From: a bacterium
Lineage (GTDB): Bacteria; Bacteroidota; Bacteroidia; B-17B0; Aurantibacillaceae
DNA length: 64,000 nucleotides
Assembly: GCA_029945625.1 (NCBI GenBank)
Contig: JAQSCW010000031.1
Coordinates: forward strand, 69,315-133,314
Direction of reading: 5' to 3'
Each line of letters opens with the position of its first letter. Within the stretch, counting starts at the first letter, position 1. Positions 45,201 through 52,340 of the stretch are shown piece by piece. The translations under genes were made by a program, and so were the position numbers. The notes below the pieces were generated by a model. That model did not search any database. It was not told where the DNA came from and saw nothing but the letters and a program-made list of their open reading frames with translations.

Positions 45201-46901
45201 CCTCTTCCGCTTGTTTCAAGTATCGCTCCGCTATCAAATTATGGTGGATACGATATTTCTTGCGCAGGTTTATCTGATGGTTCAGCTTCGGTAACCTTAG
45301 TAGGAGGAATAGCTCCGTACACCTATACCTGGAGTACTTTGCCGGCCCAAAATGCCAGCACGGCGTCCAGTTTAAGTGCCGGTTCTTATACTGTTAATAT
45401 TAAGGATTTGAACGGATGTTTTGCCACTAACACAATTTCTTTGTCCGAGCCATTTATTATTACAGGATCGGTAGTCGGTATGAGCAATTACAACGGGTAT
45501 CACGTAAGTTGTTTCGGCAGCACCAATGGTTATATTAATATTGCCATCACGGGTGGAGTAGGAGCTTACAGTTATACCTGGTCGAATTCTGCAAACACTC
45601 AAAACATCAATAACCTTGGCGCCGGTACGTATTCTGTTTTGGTAAACGATGAAAATGCTTGCGAAGGAACACTTTCGGTCACTGTAAATCAGCCGCCACA
45701 ATTGATTGTGGGTTTGGATTCATTGAGTAATTATAATGGATTTAATGTAAGTTGTTTCGGTGCTGCAAATGCATTGGTTTATCCTAACGTAACTGGTGGT
45801 GTTCCCGCCTATTCATTCCAATGGAGTAACGGCAGCACCAGTCCCACATTAACAGGTGTTGGCCAGGGCAATTACAGCTTAACCATTACGGACAAAAACA
45901 ATTGCGTGGCCCAAACCTTTACCAGCATTACCGAACCAACTGTAATCACCTTCACTTCTCTGGTCACAAATCCATTATGCAATGGTGTTTCTAATGGTGC
46001 GATCAATTTTACAAATGCAGGAGGAGTAAGTCCCTATACCTACAAATGGTCTAATGGTGCAACTACCGGTAATATTAGCGGCTTGTCAGCAGGTTCTTAT
46101 ACTGTAGTTTATACTGATAAGAACAAGTGCAGCAACACTGCCTTCTTTGGAGTCATCCAGCCTCAAACCATCAACTTGATCAAGGATGTAAAAACAATAA
46201 AATGTTATGGCGATGTAAACGGAAGCATAGCACTGACTCTTATTGGTGGAACTACTCCCTACAGCTATATATGGTCGAATGGTGTGACAACTAAAAACCT
46301 GAATGGTATCGATGCAGGTGTGTACATTGTAAAAGTGACCGACAAGAATAATTGCGAACTCAAAGATTCTACTATCATTTCACAGCCTGACCCTTTAAAA
46401 GTGACAGTTTACAGTCCCGTTCAAACCGGAGGGTATAATGTGAGTGCTCCCCAAGCTAACGATGGTTTTATTGATATCACTGTAATTGGTGGTGTGATTC
46501 CTTATTCTTACTTGTGGTCAAATTCCCAAACTTCCGAAGACTTGTATAATATTCCGGCAGGACCATATAATGTGCTGGTATCCGATATGAATGGTTGTAA
46601 AGTAAGTGCTGCCCTTGTACTCACCGAGCCGCTGATTCTTGAGATGCCAACAGGTTTCTCGCCAAACTGGGATGGACAAAACGACTATTTTGTAGTGCAC
46701 GGAATTGAAGTATATCCCAACAATGAACTGGTGATTTTGAACCGCTGGGGCAATGTGGTGTTCAACAAAAAAGGATATACTAACGATTGGTATGGTTTAA
46801 GTAACGACGGAGCCGATCTGGCCGGTGGCACCTATTTTGCCATACTCAAAATTAATGGAGGAGAAATTGTGTTGAAGGGATATGTGGAACTAAGAAGGTA
46901 A
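36204..46901 (+). CDS. Giant SprB-like adhesin with 37 repeats and T9SS type B sorting domain
   Basis: 3565 residues, the largest gene here. Signal peptide about 1-20. Residues about 25-250 are a choice-of-anchor L domain (FASEEYQEWVGSQYNDVFG, SDKLWDSGVFIEKI). A Calx-beta-like domain (about 255-370) and an Ig-like domain with GGGSAFSWLPAAALN (about 375-450) follow. By my count 37 SprB-type repeats of about 70-90 residues fill about 450-3475; nearly all have one cysteine in a CxG motif and one in NNC or NGC. The end (GFSPNWDGQNDYFVVHGIE to the C-terminus) is a type B, gliding-associated sorting domain. It should be a surface adhesin exported by the type IX system, used for gliding or attachment. 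Confidence 0.95.
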   Translation: MKKFLLAVAFIVANVSASFSQLLVSNSLTPSQLAQLITGPGVQIFNPVIHCGLNGYGSYNAVSSNLNITQGLLLTTGKITNAIGPNDSTNTTWYFGNKTNPNTYTLLNSYTGRTTYEYCEFEFDIIPQGDSIKFDFVFASEEYQEWVGSQYNDVFGFFISGPGITGDAGAGAYHNIALLPNGSTPVTINNVNQNTNTGYYQNNNNGTTVEYDGFTKGLKAISKVTPCQIYHLKLVVADVSDKLWDSGVFIEKISSNNVILLSRTAGGISNMVEGCNYGTVIFDRQVSKPTALSINYWLGGTATNGTDYPLIGSSPAPINPKTIVIPANQTTVGLNIAPFADGIIEGSEYLTVYLGNPMCANQITDSLRFFIQDSLFTTVLPANDSICIGQIKTIVTTGGGSAFSWLPAAALNSVSISSPIASPTVTTIYTLATTASSCVMVRKSKINVSNIALSFTPTNVACNGFGNGAVNLGVAGGFPNYSYQWNSSTFTSTLQNINGLAPGVYSVNVTGKKGCSRTGTVAITQPVAITATLASPSFNGGFNVSCNGGNSGSANSILAGGTAPYSYTWTTSPPQLTANAGTLSGGTYSLTIKDANNCLLTKTITLTQPLPITVAIASQQNVLCYGNATGAGTLNTSGGTAPYSYTWSTVPAQSSSIATNLSAANYTVSVRDANNCSAGKTLTITQPLSALSASISSLVNIACFGNSTGSASLSAQGGSTPYTYTWNTSPVQTNAQAVNLGAGNYAGTIKDANNCSVSLPINISQPASNVSAVISNLSPVSCFGGNNGSVTVLPSGGVPAYTYSWNTVPSQTNATAVNLVVGTYIVTIKDQNNCSYAMQTIITQPAAALIANISSQTNVLCFGSSTGGATGSASGGTSPYNYAWSTSPQQTNASAMNLSVGFYTLNVLDAHNCNATQTVSISQPSSAVSAYISSKLNVYCFGSSSGSAAVTAVGGVAPYTYSWTSSPPQNLSVATGLAAGNYTVTVKDANNCMTFVSVNISQPLTAFTASISATSSVLCKGNSTGSSTVLASGGSGSYSYLWNSVPSQTTAIATSLNAGNYTVIVTDKNGCSIPVLLPITVSEPTASLSASGSSPLFNGFNIACFAGTNGSINLVPSGGTFAYTFAWAGPNGFSATSEDLTNLSAGTYSVLITDANSCAKNYSITLSQPNSLSMNSTITPATCGSFSNGAIDLNVSGGSPAYSYLWNGPSGYTANVANISSLGAGSYSLNIVDLNGCVREYVVTVTQPGAIVITNSVSNYPGGNNISCFGYNNGSIGSVSVSGGSPGYSYTWSGPGAFSSTSQNISSLYAGLYQLIVLDANGCTASKTVNVSEPSLISRTLSPSTFAGGHNIDCHGANTGSVSTVVTGGTPVFTYAWFGPGSFSSLSQNVVGLQGGSYTLVVQDINSCTGTSTIQLSQPSTLTVSATSPTFAGGFNASCNGYSDAAIILNTEGGTTGYSYLWSGPLGFTSTAQNQTGLAAGAYSVVVTDTNSCTSSTSLFLTSPGVLLTSIASPTNTGGYNISCYSFSNAAITLTVSGGASPFVYSWTGTSAFTSSLQNLTGVSAGGYSVSVIDANGCSTFTNITLTQPLALTSSISSPTVGGNYNITCHGAANGSITLNASGGTPSYTYAWTGPSGYTNNVQHPLDVQPGTYSCITIDKNGCTTSSSITLTEPSVLSINLSSPSFAGGYNISCHGNSNGSINLQIDGGTPPIGYLWNGPSGYSNTIQNPSGLLAGSYTVVVTDLNACASSSVITLTQPQSIAGSINSFTYGGGFNISCFGYLNGSITQTLSGGTLPYSIIWSNGAITQNISNVGSGMYSVIINDINNCSITQTINLTEPEALFATGSSPSFYGGYNIKCHGTSTGTINLGSSGGLVPYSYNWSGPALSASTQDLSNVPVGIYSVTITDLNACTYSTSVTLTEPASLLVTLNSATFSGGYNASCNGSNNASISSTVSGGTQTYQYLWNGSSGFTSTAAFVYSLSPGNYTLFVTDTNQCNSSSTILLSQPLTLTATANSTVYAGGYNITCNGLNNGEIHLIIGGGSPVYTFLWIGPDNFTASIQNITGLVAGTYSAIITDANGCRDSVVKFLSEPSGISDTMSHSIFIGGRDISCYGAADGTIQLNTFGGVSPYSILWSGPGSFNSNATSLNSLFAGSYNVLISDQNGCTKNDSIKLLEPLPLSQTLTTTHFVGGYNIHCKYDSSGVIRNNVTGGTAGYSYNWSGPGGFSAYTKEINNVYAGNYTLTVIDTNGCTKTNSMMLTEPSVALTASVIVTPVLCNGDSTGAIDLSYAGGTPGFSIWWRGPNQFTSSQQKVTNLIAGNYFLVLKDTNGCDVVIDTLIPQPILLTFSYVATNPLCGGINTGSIDVTVSGGTSPFTYSWSNSATSQDIVGLGGGTYTLVVNDANSCSASGTMALIQPPLLTATAVVTSDYNGQQIRCYGLSNGSAISAASGGTGSYSYLWSTTPSQTTAASFSLSAGTYTLLVKDINNCTVTETITLTQPAALTSTVAVTSNYNGQNISCNGSSDGSASVTHAGGTVPYVYNWSTLPTQTLAAAIGLSAGSYTVLITDINNCSITNTIALNQPAAVTSTVAVTSNYNGKQISCFGAADGSATITANNGTAPYTYTWSTVPPQTGTLATGFSAGTYSIIVTDINNCAITKTISLAQPLPLTSTVSVVSNYNGQQVSCFGLSNGAASVNVNGGSTPYTYTWSTVPSQHATTASSLSAGIYTVSVKDINGCAGTNTILLNQPTLVSASASVTSNYNGQQISCHGLANGSAFASSVGGTGAHTYSWSSTPSQINAAAINLAAGTYTVFVKDANNCAATQTVTLTQPVALSNTAVATSLYNGQNISCHGYSDGSASVTVAGGTSPFIYAWNTIPSQTTFTAGNMVAGMYSVVVTDINNCASTATVTLTQAAELTATVFISSNFNGSPISCYGAGDGAAGIIVSDGTAPYTYTWSTVPVQTGTLAMFLSAGNYSILIADNNGCVTIRTVSITQPLPLVSSIAPLSNYGGYDISCAGLSDGSASVTLVGGIAPYTYTWSTLPAQNASTASSLSAGSYTVNIKDLNGCFATNTISLSEPFIITGSVVGMSNYNGYHVSCFGSTNGYINIAITGGVGAYSYTWSNSANTQNINNLGAGTYSVLVNDENACEGTLSVTVNQPPQLIVGLDSLSNYNGFNVSCFGAANALVYPNVTGGVPAYSFQWSNGSTSPTLTGVGQGNYSLTITDKNNCVAQTFTSITEPTVITFTSLVTNPLCNGVSNGAINFTNAGGVSPYTYKWSNGATTGNISGLSAGSYTVVYTDKNKCSNTAFFGVIQPQTINLIKDVKTIKCYGDVNGSIALTLIGGTTPYSYIWSNGVTTKNLNGIDAGVYIVKVTDKNNCELKDSTIISQPDPLKVTVYSPVQTGGYNVSAPQANDGFIDITVIGGVIPYSYLWSNSQTSEDLYNIPAGPYNVLVSDMNGCKVSAALVLTEPLILEMPTGFSPNWDGQNDYFVVHGIEVYPNNELVILNRWGNVVFNKKGYTNDWYGLSNDGADLAGGTYFAILKINGGEIVLKGYVELRR

Positions 46902-46920
46902 AACATTAATACTACGAACG

Positions 46921-47835
46921 ATGAAAAGAATTCTAACAATTGCTTTAATGTTTGCGGCAGGTGCAGCATTTTCGCAGCAGGAAATCATGATCAGTCAATA
47001 CATGTTCAATGGTTTGTTTATCAATCCGGCTTATGCGGGAACCCATGAATACGTTACCTCCAGTTTGCTCCATAGGAACCAATGGGTCAATTTTAATGGG
47101 GCTCCTAAATCGTCACTTGTGTCGGTCGACGGGGCACTGCCCGGAAAAAATATGGGCTTGGGATTTGTGGTTGCGAACGACCGAATTGGTGCAACCGAAC
47201 AAACCGATGTGTTTGCCAACTTCGCTTACCAGGTAAAATTGGGTCCCGGAAAACTCTCTTTTGGTTTGAAGGGCGGAGGTTCCAATTATGTTCTTCACGG
47301 TGATCAACTTACCGTGTGGGATAAAAATGACGAGGTATTCGCAGGAACAAGAACTGCATTTCTACCCAAGTTAGGAACGGGACTCTATTATTATACCAAT
47401 AAATGGTATGCCGGAATTTCCATTCCCACTTTATTGGCCTATGACCCGCAACATAATTTTAGTTTCGATGTGTCGTCGGCATCGGCATCTACTCGGCACT
47501 ACCTCATCAATGGTGGTTATGTATTTGTATTAAACGATAATTTTAAACTAAAACCTTCAACCCTCATAAAATATGAGCCATCTGCTCCTCTTCAAGCCGA
47601 CATCAATTTAAATCTATTGTACATGGATCAGTTTTGGATCGGAGCTTCCTATAGAACCGGTGACGCCGTGGTATTTATGGTGGAATACCAAACCAATACA
47701 CGATTTAGAGTGGGATACGCTTACGACTATACATTGTCGAACCTACAACAGTATGCCGGAGGAACCCATGAAATAATGATCGGTTACGATTTTGGCCGTA
47801 ATCTCACCAAAATTAAAACTCCAAGATATTTTTAA
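46921..47835 (+). CDS. PorP/SprF-family outer membrane protein
   Basis: 304 residues with a signal peptide ending AFSQQ. The family start QYMFNGLFINPAYAGTHEY and HRNQWVNFNGAPKS are clear. PorP/SprF proteins are 14-stranded outer-membrane barrels. SprF-type members are required to display SprB-like adhesins carrying type B sorting domains and tend to be encoded directly downstream of them, exactly as here (20 bp after the giant adhesin). It is therefore the likely cell-surface attachment partner of the 3565-residue protein. Confidence 0.95.
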   Translation: MKRILTIALMFAAGAAFSQQEIMISQYMFNGLFINPAYAGTHEYVTSSLLHRNQWVNFNGAPKSSLVSVDGALPGKNMGLGFVVANDRIGATEQTDVFANFAYQVKLGPGKLSFGLKGGGSNYVLHGDQLTVWDKNDEVFAGTRTAFLPKLGTGLYYYTNKWYAGISIPTLLAYDPQHNFSFDVSSASASTRHYLINGGYVFVLNDNFKLKPSTLIKYEPSAPLQADINLNLLYMDQFWIGASYRTGDAVVFMVEYQTNTRFRVGYAYDYTLSNLQQYAGGTHEIMIGYDFGRNLTKIKTPRYF

Positions 47836-47844
47836 AAAATAATT

Positions 47845-49752
47845 ATGAAGAAGCTAATTCTATATGTCGCAATGGGAGTACTTCTGAGTGCGGGATGCAC
47901 CGAGAGGCTCTATAAAAAAGGAGTTCGAAATTATGATAAAATGGCTTATTCAAAAGCGATCGGTAATTTTGAGGACTATCTATCTAAACGTGAAAAGGCG
48001 GATGCAGCAATTAAGCTGGCGGATTCGTATCGCCTTATGAACGATATTCCCAACGCCGAAAAATGGTATTCACAAGTGGTGGAGATGCCCGAGGCCCCGG
48101 CAATTTCTATGTATTATTATGCCCGGATTTTGATGACCCAAGAGAAATACGATGATGCCAAGATCTGGTTAAAAAAATACCTCCTTAAAGTTCCCAACGA
48201 TGTAGTGGCCGAAATGCTTCTCGTTTCTTGTAATACCATAAAGTCTTTTAAAATAGACACCACCCTCTATTCTCTCAAAGAGATTGAAATGCCCGAAGTG
48301 GAGAGCGCATTTGCTCAAACACCGTATCAAAGCGGCATTATGTTTACGGCCGATAAAATGGTGTTTAAAAAATCAGATAAATCACCCTGGACAGGCAAGT
48401 CGTATTTGGGAATTTACTTTTCAAAAAAAGATCGCAATGGAAAATGGCTGAACCCTATGACCCTTAAAGGGGATATGAATGGGCAATACCACGAGGGGCC
48501 CGCTTGTTTTTCAAAAGATGGAAATGTGGTATATTTTACAAGAAGTAATTTTAAAGGGAAGAAATTAAAAGTGGATGATACCCATACCAACAATCTCAAG
48601 ATCTACAAAGCCGAATTGGTAGGGGAGGAGTGGACCAATTTAGTGGAGTTGCCATTTAACAGCGATAACTATTCTTGTGGTCATCCGGCACTGTCGTTTG
48701 ATGAAAAAACATTGTATTTCATTTCCGATATGCCAGGCGGACTCGGCGGAACGGATATTTACAAGTCTACCCTCGACAGCACAGGATGGTCGAAACCCGA
48801 AAATCTTGGCACACCTGTGAATACTCCAGGAAATGAAATGTTTCCTTACAGTCATTACGACGGCACTTTTTATTTCTCATCCGATGCACATAATAATTTA
48901 GGAGGATTAGATGTATTTATGACCTACTACGATGGAAAAAAATGGCTTCAAGTTGAAAATCTTAATTCACCATTAAATTCTTCAGCCGATGATTTTGCGT
49001 ATGTGCTAAATAAAGACAATAAGACCGGTTACGTTTCTTCAAACAGGTATGGCGACGATAAGATGTTTGAGGTTACAAAGAATGATCCCACATTTATTTT
49101 GAGCGGTGTAGTTTTGCACCGTGGCAAATCACTTGGTATCGATTCAGCGGTAGTGGAAGTATATAACAAGACGGCAAATGTGAAGGAGAAAATTTACAGT
49201 GGAAAAAACGGATTGTATCGCATCCGCTTAAGGCCCAACAGTCAATATACGGTGAAGGCAAGTAAGCCTATGTTTTTCCAAAGAACCTCACCGATTACAG
49301 TTTCATCAATGGGCAAGAAGGTTTCAGAAAGTTTTACTGCCAACTTCGAATTGGAGGCCATGATTGTAGAAAAACCAATTGTGCTCAATAACATTTATTA
49401 CGATTTGGATAAATGGGAAATCAAGCCGGAAGCTATGATAGAACTAGATAAACTCGCTGAAGTCTTAGTGGAAAATCCACGTGTGAACATCGAACTAAGC
49501 TCTCATACCGATTCCAGAGCAGGAGATGAGTACAATCTTGTGTTAAGCGATAAACGTGCCAAAGCTGCGGTGCATTATTTGGTAGAACACAAAGGCATTG
49601 ACGCCAAACGCTTAAAATGGAAGGGTTATGGTGAAAAAATGCTGCTGAACAAATGCAGTAACAATGTGCCTTGTACCGAGGAGGAACACCAATTGAACAG
49701 ACGAACAGAGTTTAAAGTTCTCAAAAGTTCTAATATGATGAGTGTGTTGTAA
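47845..49752 (+). CDS. OmpA-family lipoprotein with TPR and PD40 repeats
   Basis: 635 residues. A lipobox LLSAGC gives a lipidated Cys18. Domains in order: tetratricopeptide-like helices (about 25-130), a WD40-like PD40 beta-propeller (about 165-410; for example GGLGGTDIYKS and GGLDVFM), a CarbR-like sandwich (about 415-505), and an OmpA peptidoglycan-binding domain (about 520-635; NIYYDLDKWEIKP, SSHTDSRAGDEYN). This architecture matches the third member of adhesin-SprF-OmpA loci and resembles PorE, which anchors the type IX complex to the cell wall. It starts 9 bp after the sprF-type gene. Confidence 0.93.
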   Translation: MKKLILYVAMGVLLSAGCTERLYKKGVRNYDKMAYSKAIGNFEDYLSKREKADAAIKLADSYRLMNDIPNAEKWYSQVVEMPEAPAISMYYYARILMTQEKYDDAKIWLKKYLLKVPNDVVAEMLLVSCNTIKSFKIDTTLYSLKEIEMPEVESAFAQTPYQSGIMFTADKMVFKKSDKSPWTGKSYLGIYFSKKDRNGKWLNPMTLKGDMNGQYHEGPACFSKDGNVVYFTRSNFKGKKLKVDDTHTNNLKIYKAELVGEEWTNLVELPFNSDNYSCGHPALSFDEKTLYFISDMPGGLGGTDIYKSTLDSTGWSKPENLGTPVNTPGNEMFPYSHYDGTFYFSSDAHNNLGGLDVFMTYYDGKKWLQVENLNSPLNSSADDFAYVLNKDNKTGYVSSNRYGDDKMFEVTKNDPTFILSGVVLHRGKSLGIDSAVVEVYNKTANVKEKIYSGKNGLYRIRLRPNSQYTVKASKPMFFQRTSPITVSSMGKKVSESFTANFELEAMIVEKPIVLNNIYYDLDKWEIKPEAMIELDKLAEVLVENPRVNIELSSHTDSRAGDEYNLVLSDKRAKAAVHYLVEHKGIDAKRLKWKGYGEKMLLNKCSNNVPCTEEEHQLNRRTEFKVLKSSNMMSVL

Positions 49753-49961
49753 AAAATGGCATCTTAGGAGGATTCATGAATAAACACAATTTCAGAGATT
49801 TAAAGCCGCAGAAAAATTGCACATAAAACTCCTTGCCAAAAAATGGCAATACAGATAGTAGAATTAACGAATCAATTTTATCTTTGTAGTGTTGTTTTAA
49901 GAACTGTGGATATGTGTGTTATTCCTGAGCAGGAGGTGGAGTTGAACTCTTTGTGTCTGTT
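49753..49961. other. 209-bp region between the adhesin operon and the next barrel gene
   Basis: Holds a hairpin TTGCCA-AAAAA-TGGCAA (49833-49849) without a U-run and an exact -7 box TATCTTTG (49879-49886), so the barrel and peptidase genes may have their own promoter. No gene seen. Confidence 0.5.
49879..49886 (+). promoter_or_regulatory. Possible -7 element of the barrel-peptidase pair
   Basis: TATCTTTG matches TAnnTTTG exactly; it is about 75 nt before the ATG at 49962. The -33 TTTG is not clear. Confidence 0.35.
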
Positions 49962-50918
49962 ATGATTCAAAAAAGTCATATAGGGCATCTGCGATGGCAT
50001 CCTCTCAATTTAATCGGAAATTTGAACCGTTTCGTCGTTCTTCTAATCGTGTTCTTGATCACTACTAAAAGTCTGCATTCAAATGTTCGATTAGAAACAG
50101 GCGATACCAACGATCGTAGTAATTCTCGAAAAAATTATTTTCTTTGCTCTATTGGCTTATCACGGGTGTTGTACCGCGATTTTGCCACCTCTCCTTTGTT
50201 TTACCGTGGCCCCGGATTTACTATAGGGATGGCTTGGCAGTGGCAAGATACCAAGCGCGAACAATTCCTTGGCCTTGACCTTACCGCTGCCATGCCGCAT
50301 GCGCTCACCCCCAAAAACAATTATTTTCAAACCGGTAATTCCGCGCTTTTTTCAAATGGTAATTTCTATTACCACTACCTTCGAAAATTGAGAATTTTTC
50401 CTTCTCAAAAATGGGATCTTAAACTGGGAGGAGCGGCAGTATCCGCTTTTAATGTGAGGTATAATTCGGCCCTAGGAAATAATTCGTTGGGGATCGAATC
50501 CATTATGAACCTGATGCTTGCCGCAAAGGCCACACATAACATTTCAAGAACACAAACCAAAGCATGGAAACTCTGGTTTCTGCATAGAACCTTCCAGCCG
50601 GTGGAGCGCTATTTGTCTTTTCAAATGAATGTGGGGGTATTTAATTTTAATTACCGCCCCGGTTACGCTTATGTATATGATGCCGAAATCAATGGCAGTA
50701 GCACTTCTCTCATCAACTACAATTTTGCAGACTATGGATGGAAAATGAATGGCTGGAAACTAGGCGCCAAATTAGAATTCTCCAAATTCAGCAAACATGG
50801 AAACGGCCGCAGATGGGCCTATATATGGGAAGCCGCAAATGTTCCGGGGCGCTTCGAGGCGTTTCAGATGGCTTCGCATCGCATTCAATTTACGGTAATG
50901 ATTAATCGCAAGAAATAG
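49962..50918 (+). CDS. Predicted outer membrane beta-barrel protein
   Basis: 318 residues. A single N-terminal hydrophobic segment (LNRFVVLLIVFLITTKSLHS, about residues 22-41) is a signal peptide or anchor. The remainder has many alternating aromatic strands and ends in strand-like sequence (HRIQFTVMINRKK), so an outer-membrane barrel is likely, but I do not recognise the family. The track starts at GTG (49953); the in-frame ATG at 49962 is equally good. It is 5 bp before the S41 peptidase gene, so the two are one unit, just after the adhesin operon. Confidence 0.65.
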   Translation: MIQKSHIGHLRWHPLNLIGNLNRFVVLLIVFLITTKSLHSNVRLETGDTNDRSNSRKNYFLCSIGLSRVLYRDFATSPLFYRGPGFTIGMAWQWQDTKREQFLGLDLTAAMPHALTPKNNYFQTGNSALFSNGNFYYHYLRKLRIFPSQKWDLKLGGAAVSAFNVRYNSALGNNSLGIESIMNLMLAAKATHNISRTQTKAWKLWFLHRTFQPVERYLSFQMNVGVFNFNYRPGYAYVYDAEINGSSTSLINYNFADYGWKMNGWKLGAKLEFSKFSKHGNGRRWAYIWEAANVPGRFEAFQMASHRIQFTVMINRKK

Positions 50919-50923
50919 GACCC

Positions 50924-51919
50924 ATGAAAAAAATTGTTATTCTACTGGCCTTCTACGCTTCCTTTGTTTCCTGCGAAAAAGCGCTGTTTAAACCCGATCA
51001 GGCCAGCACAGATCCGCTTAAGGTCTTTGATTACTTATGGAGCGAAGTGGATAAAAAGTACAGTTACTTTGACTTGAAGAAAGTGGATTGGGACAGGATC
51101 CAATCTATGTACCGTGCGCGTTTGTCTTCTCATTCATCGGAAGAGGAATTGTTTGATGTGTTGGCAACGATGCTCAAAGAACTTAAGGACGATCATACAA
51201 ATTTAATTTCACCCTTTAATGTGTCGCGCTACGATGTGGCGTTACGAAATGATCCCAATTTTAATTTCAGAACCATTCAAGAAATAATGCCGAATATGCG
51301 CATTACCGGCGCTTTTTGGCACGACACGCTTCCCCTTAGCAATGTGGCGTATCTGCGTTATGGTAGTTTTATGTCGGGAGTATCAGACGCTGATCTTGAT
51401 TATATTTTAAGTTTGTATCGAAATACCAAGGGTCTTATTTTAGACCTCAGAGAAAATGGAGGAGGGGATATCTTTAATATTGCACCAATCCTTGAACGTT
51501 TTAACGACCAACGGCGACAAGTTGGCTATTTTAAAACCCGCAATGGCCCCGGCAGAAACGATTTCTCCGATCCCAGTGGCTTTTTCATTGGAAGCCACAA
51601 AGGCATTATTTACGATAAACCGGTAATAGTGCTTATCGATCGCGGTTCATACAGTGCCACCACCATGTTTGCAGTGGCGGCCAAAGCCCTGCCTTCTGTA
51701 ACTTTAATAGGTGATACTACCGGAGGTGGTGGAGGATTGCCAAACGGGGGGCAATTACCAAACGGTTGGACCTATCGTTTCAGCGTAAGTCAGTTATTAG
51801 ATCTTGACCTAAACAATTACGCTGAACTGGGCGTACCACCTGATATTTATGCTAAGTTCGATTGGACAAATCTGAAGAAAGATGAGATCATTGAGCGGGC
51901 ACTTCTGGAACTAAAATAG
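50924..51919 (+). CDS. S41-family (C-terminal processing-like) peptidase lipoprotein
   Basis: 331 residues. A lipobox SFVSC near residue 17 marks it as a lipoprotein. After an N-terminal helical domain (about 25-100) comes the S41 core (about 140-320) with LILDLRENGGGDIFN and the catalytic serine in DRGSYSATTMFA (about residue 246); the lysine partner is not obvious. No PDZ domain is recognisable, so it is closer to the small tricorn-like S41 proteins than to CtpA. It probably acts in the periplasm or outer membrane. It lies 5 bp after the barrel gene. Confidence 0.88.
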   Translation: MKKIVILLAFYASFVSCEKALFKPDQASTDPLKVFDYLWSEVDKKYSYFDLKKVDWDRIQSMYRARLSSHSSEEELFDVLATMLKELKDDHTNLISPFNVSRYDVALRNDPNFNFRTIQEIMPNMRITGAFWHDTLPLSNVAYLRYGSFMSGVSDADLDYILSLYRNTKGLILDLRENGGGDIFNIAPILERFNDQRRQVGYFKTRNGPGRNDFSDPSGFFIGSHKGIIYDKPVIVLIDRGSYSATTMFAVAAKALPSVTLIGDTTGGGGGLPNGGQLPNGWTYRFSVSQLLDLDLNNYAELGVPPDIYAKFDWTNLKKDEIIERALLELK

Positions 51920-52340
51920 TACCTTTTTTGTGTTGTGTGAGCTACTTTGTTTCTTGAAAGAGGCCTATTTTCGGGTGAAGCGGAAAAGCTGGGGAGAAAG
52001 TTTTTGAGCCTGCCCCCATGAAGAGAAAAACTTACCAAGAAAACTTCCCGGTTTTTCTGATTTGGGCCTGCCCCCGCCTTTCTTTTTTTATTCCGCTTGG
52101 CGGGGTCGCGCTTTCCGTTGCAAGTCCTCGCCACGCAAAGTAGCAGGCGTGGCTGTGGGCTTTCCACTGCAATCGCTCACGCAGCACGCCATTAGTTTCC
52201 ATTCATATAAAAAATCCAAGGAGCAAATATGATACATTTCCATAACAATTCCGAGTGATCCATGATTTCCTGATTTCTGTCACCTTGCAAAAATGACTAG
52301 AATCACAACGTTCATCACTAATTTATGCTTCCTTTAGGGG
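51920..52340. other. 421-bp gap with GC-rich interspersed repeat
   Basis: No gene supported. It has two GCCTGCCCCC copies (near 52010 and 52066) and a GC-rich block at 52095-52190 (listed separately); AT-rich DNA follows up to the GNAT gene. The ORF on the minus strand is a shadow. Confidence 0.5.
52095..52190. repeat. GC-rich block with duplicated GCTTTCC motif
   Basis: Contains GCGCTTTCCGTTGCAAGTCC and GGGCTTTCCACTGCAATCGC about 50 bp apart, plus CGCCACGC/GCAGGCGTGGC pairing. The pattern resembles short intergenic repeats that scatter through Bacteroidota genomes; this is from memory and not from a search. Confidence 0.4.

Noticed and set aside
37316-45701. Minus-strand and alternate-frame ORFs inside the giant adhesin
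   Set aside because: They are shadows of the repeat region; their translation follows the repeat period and shows no domain.
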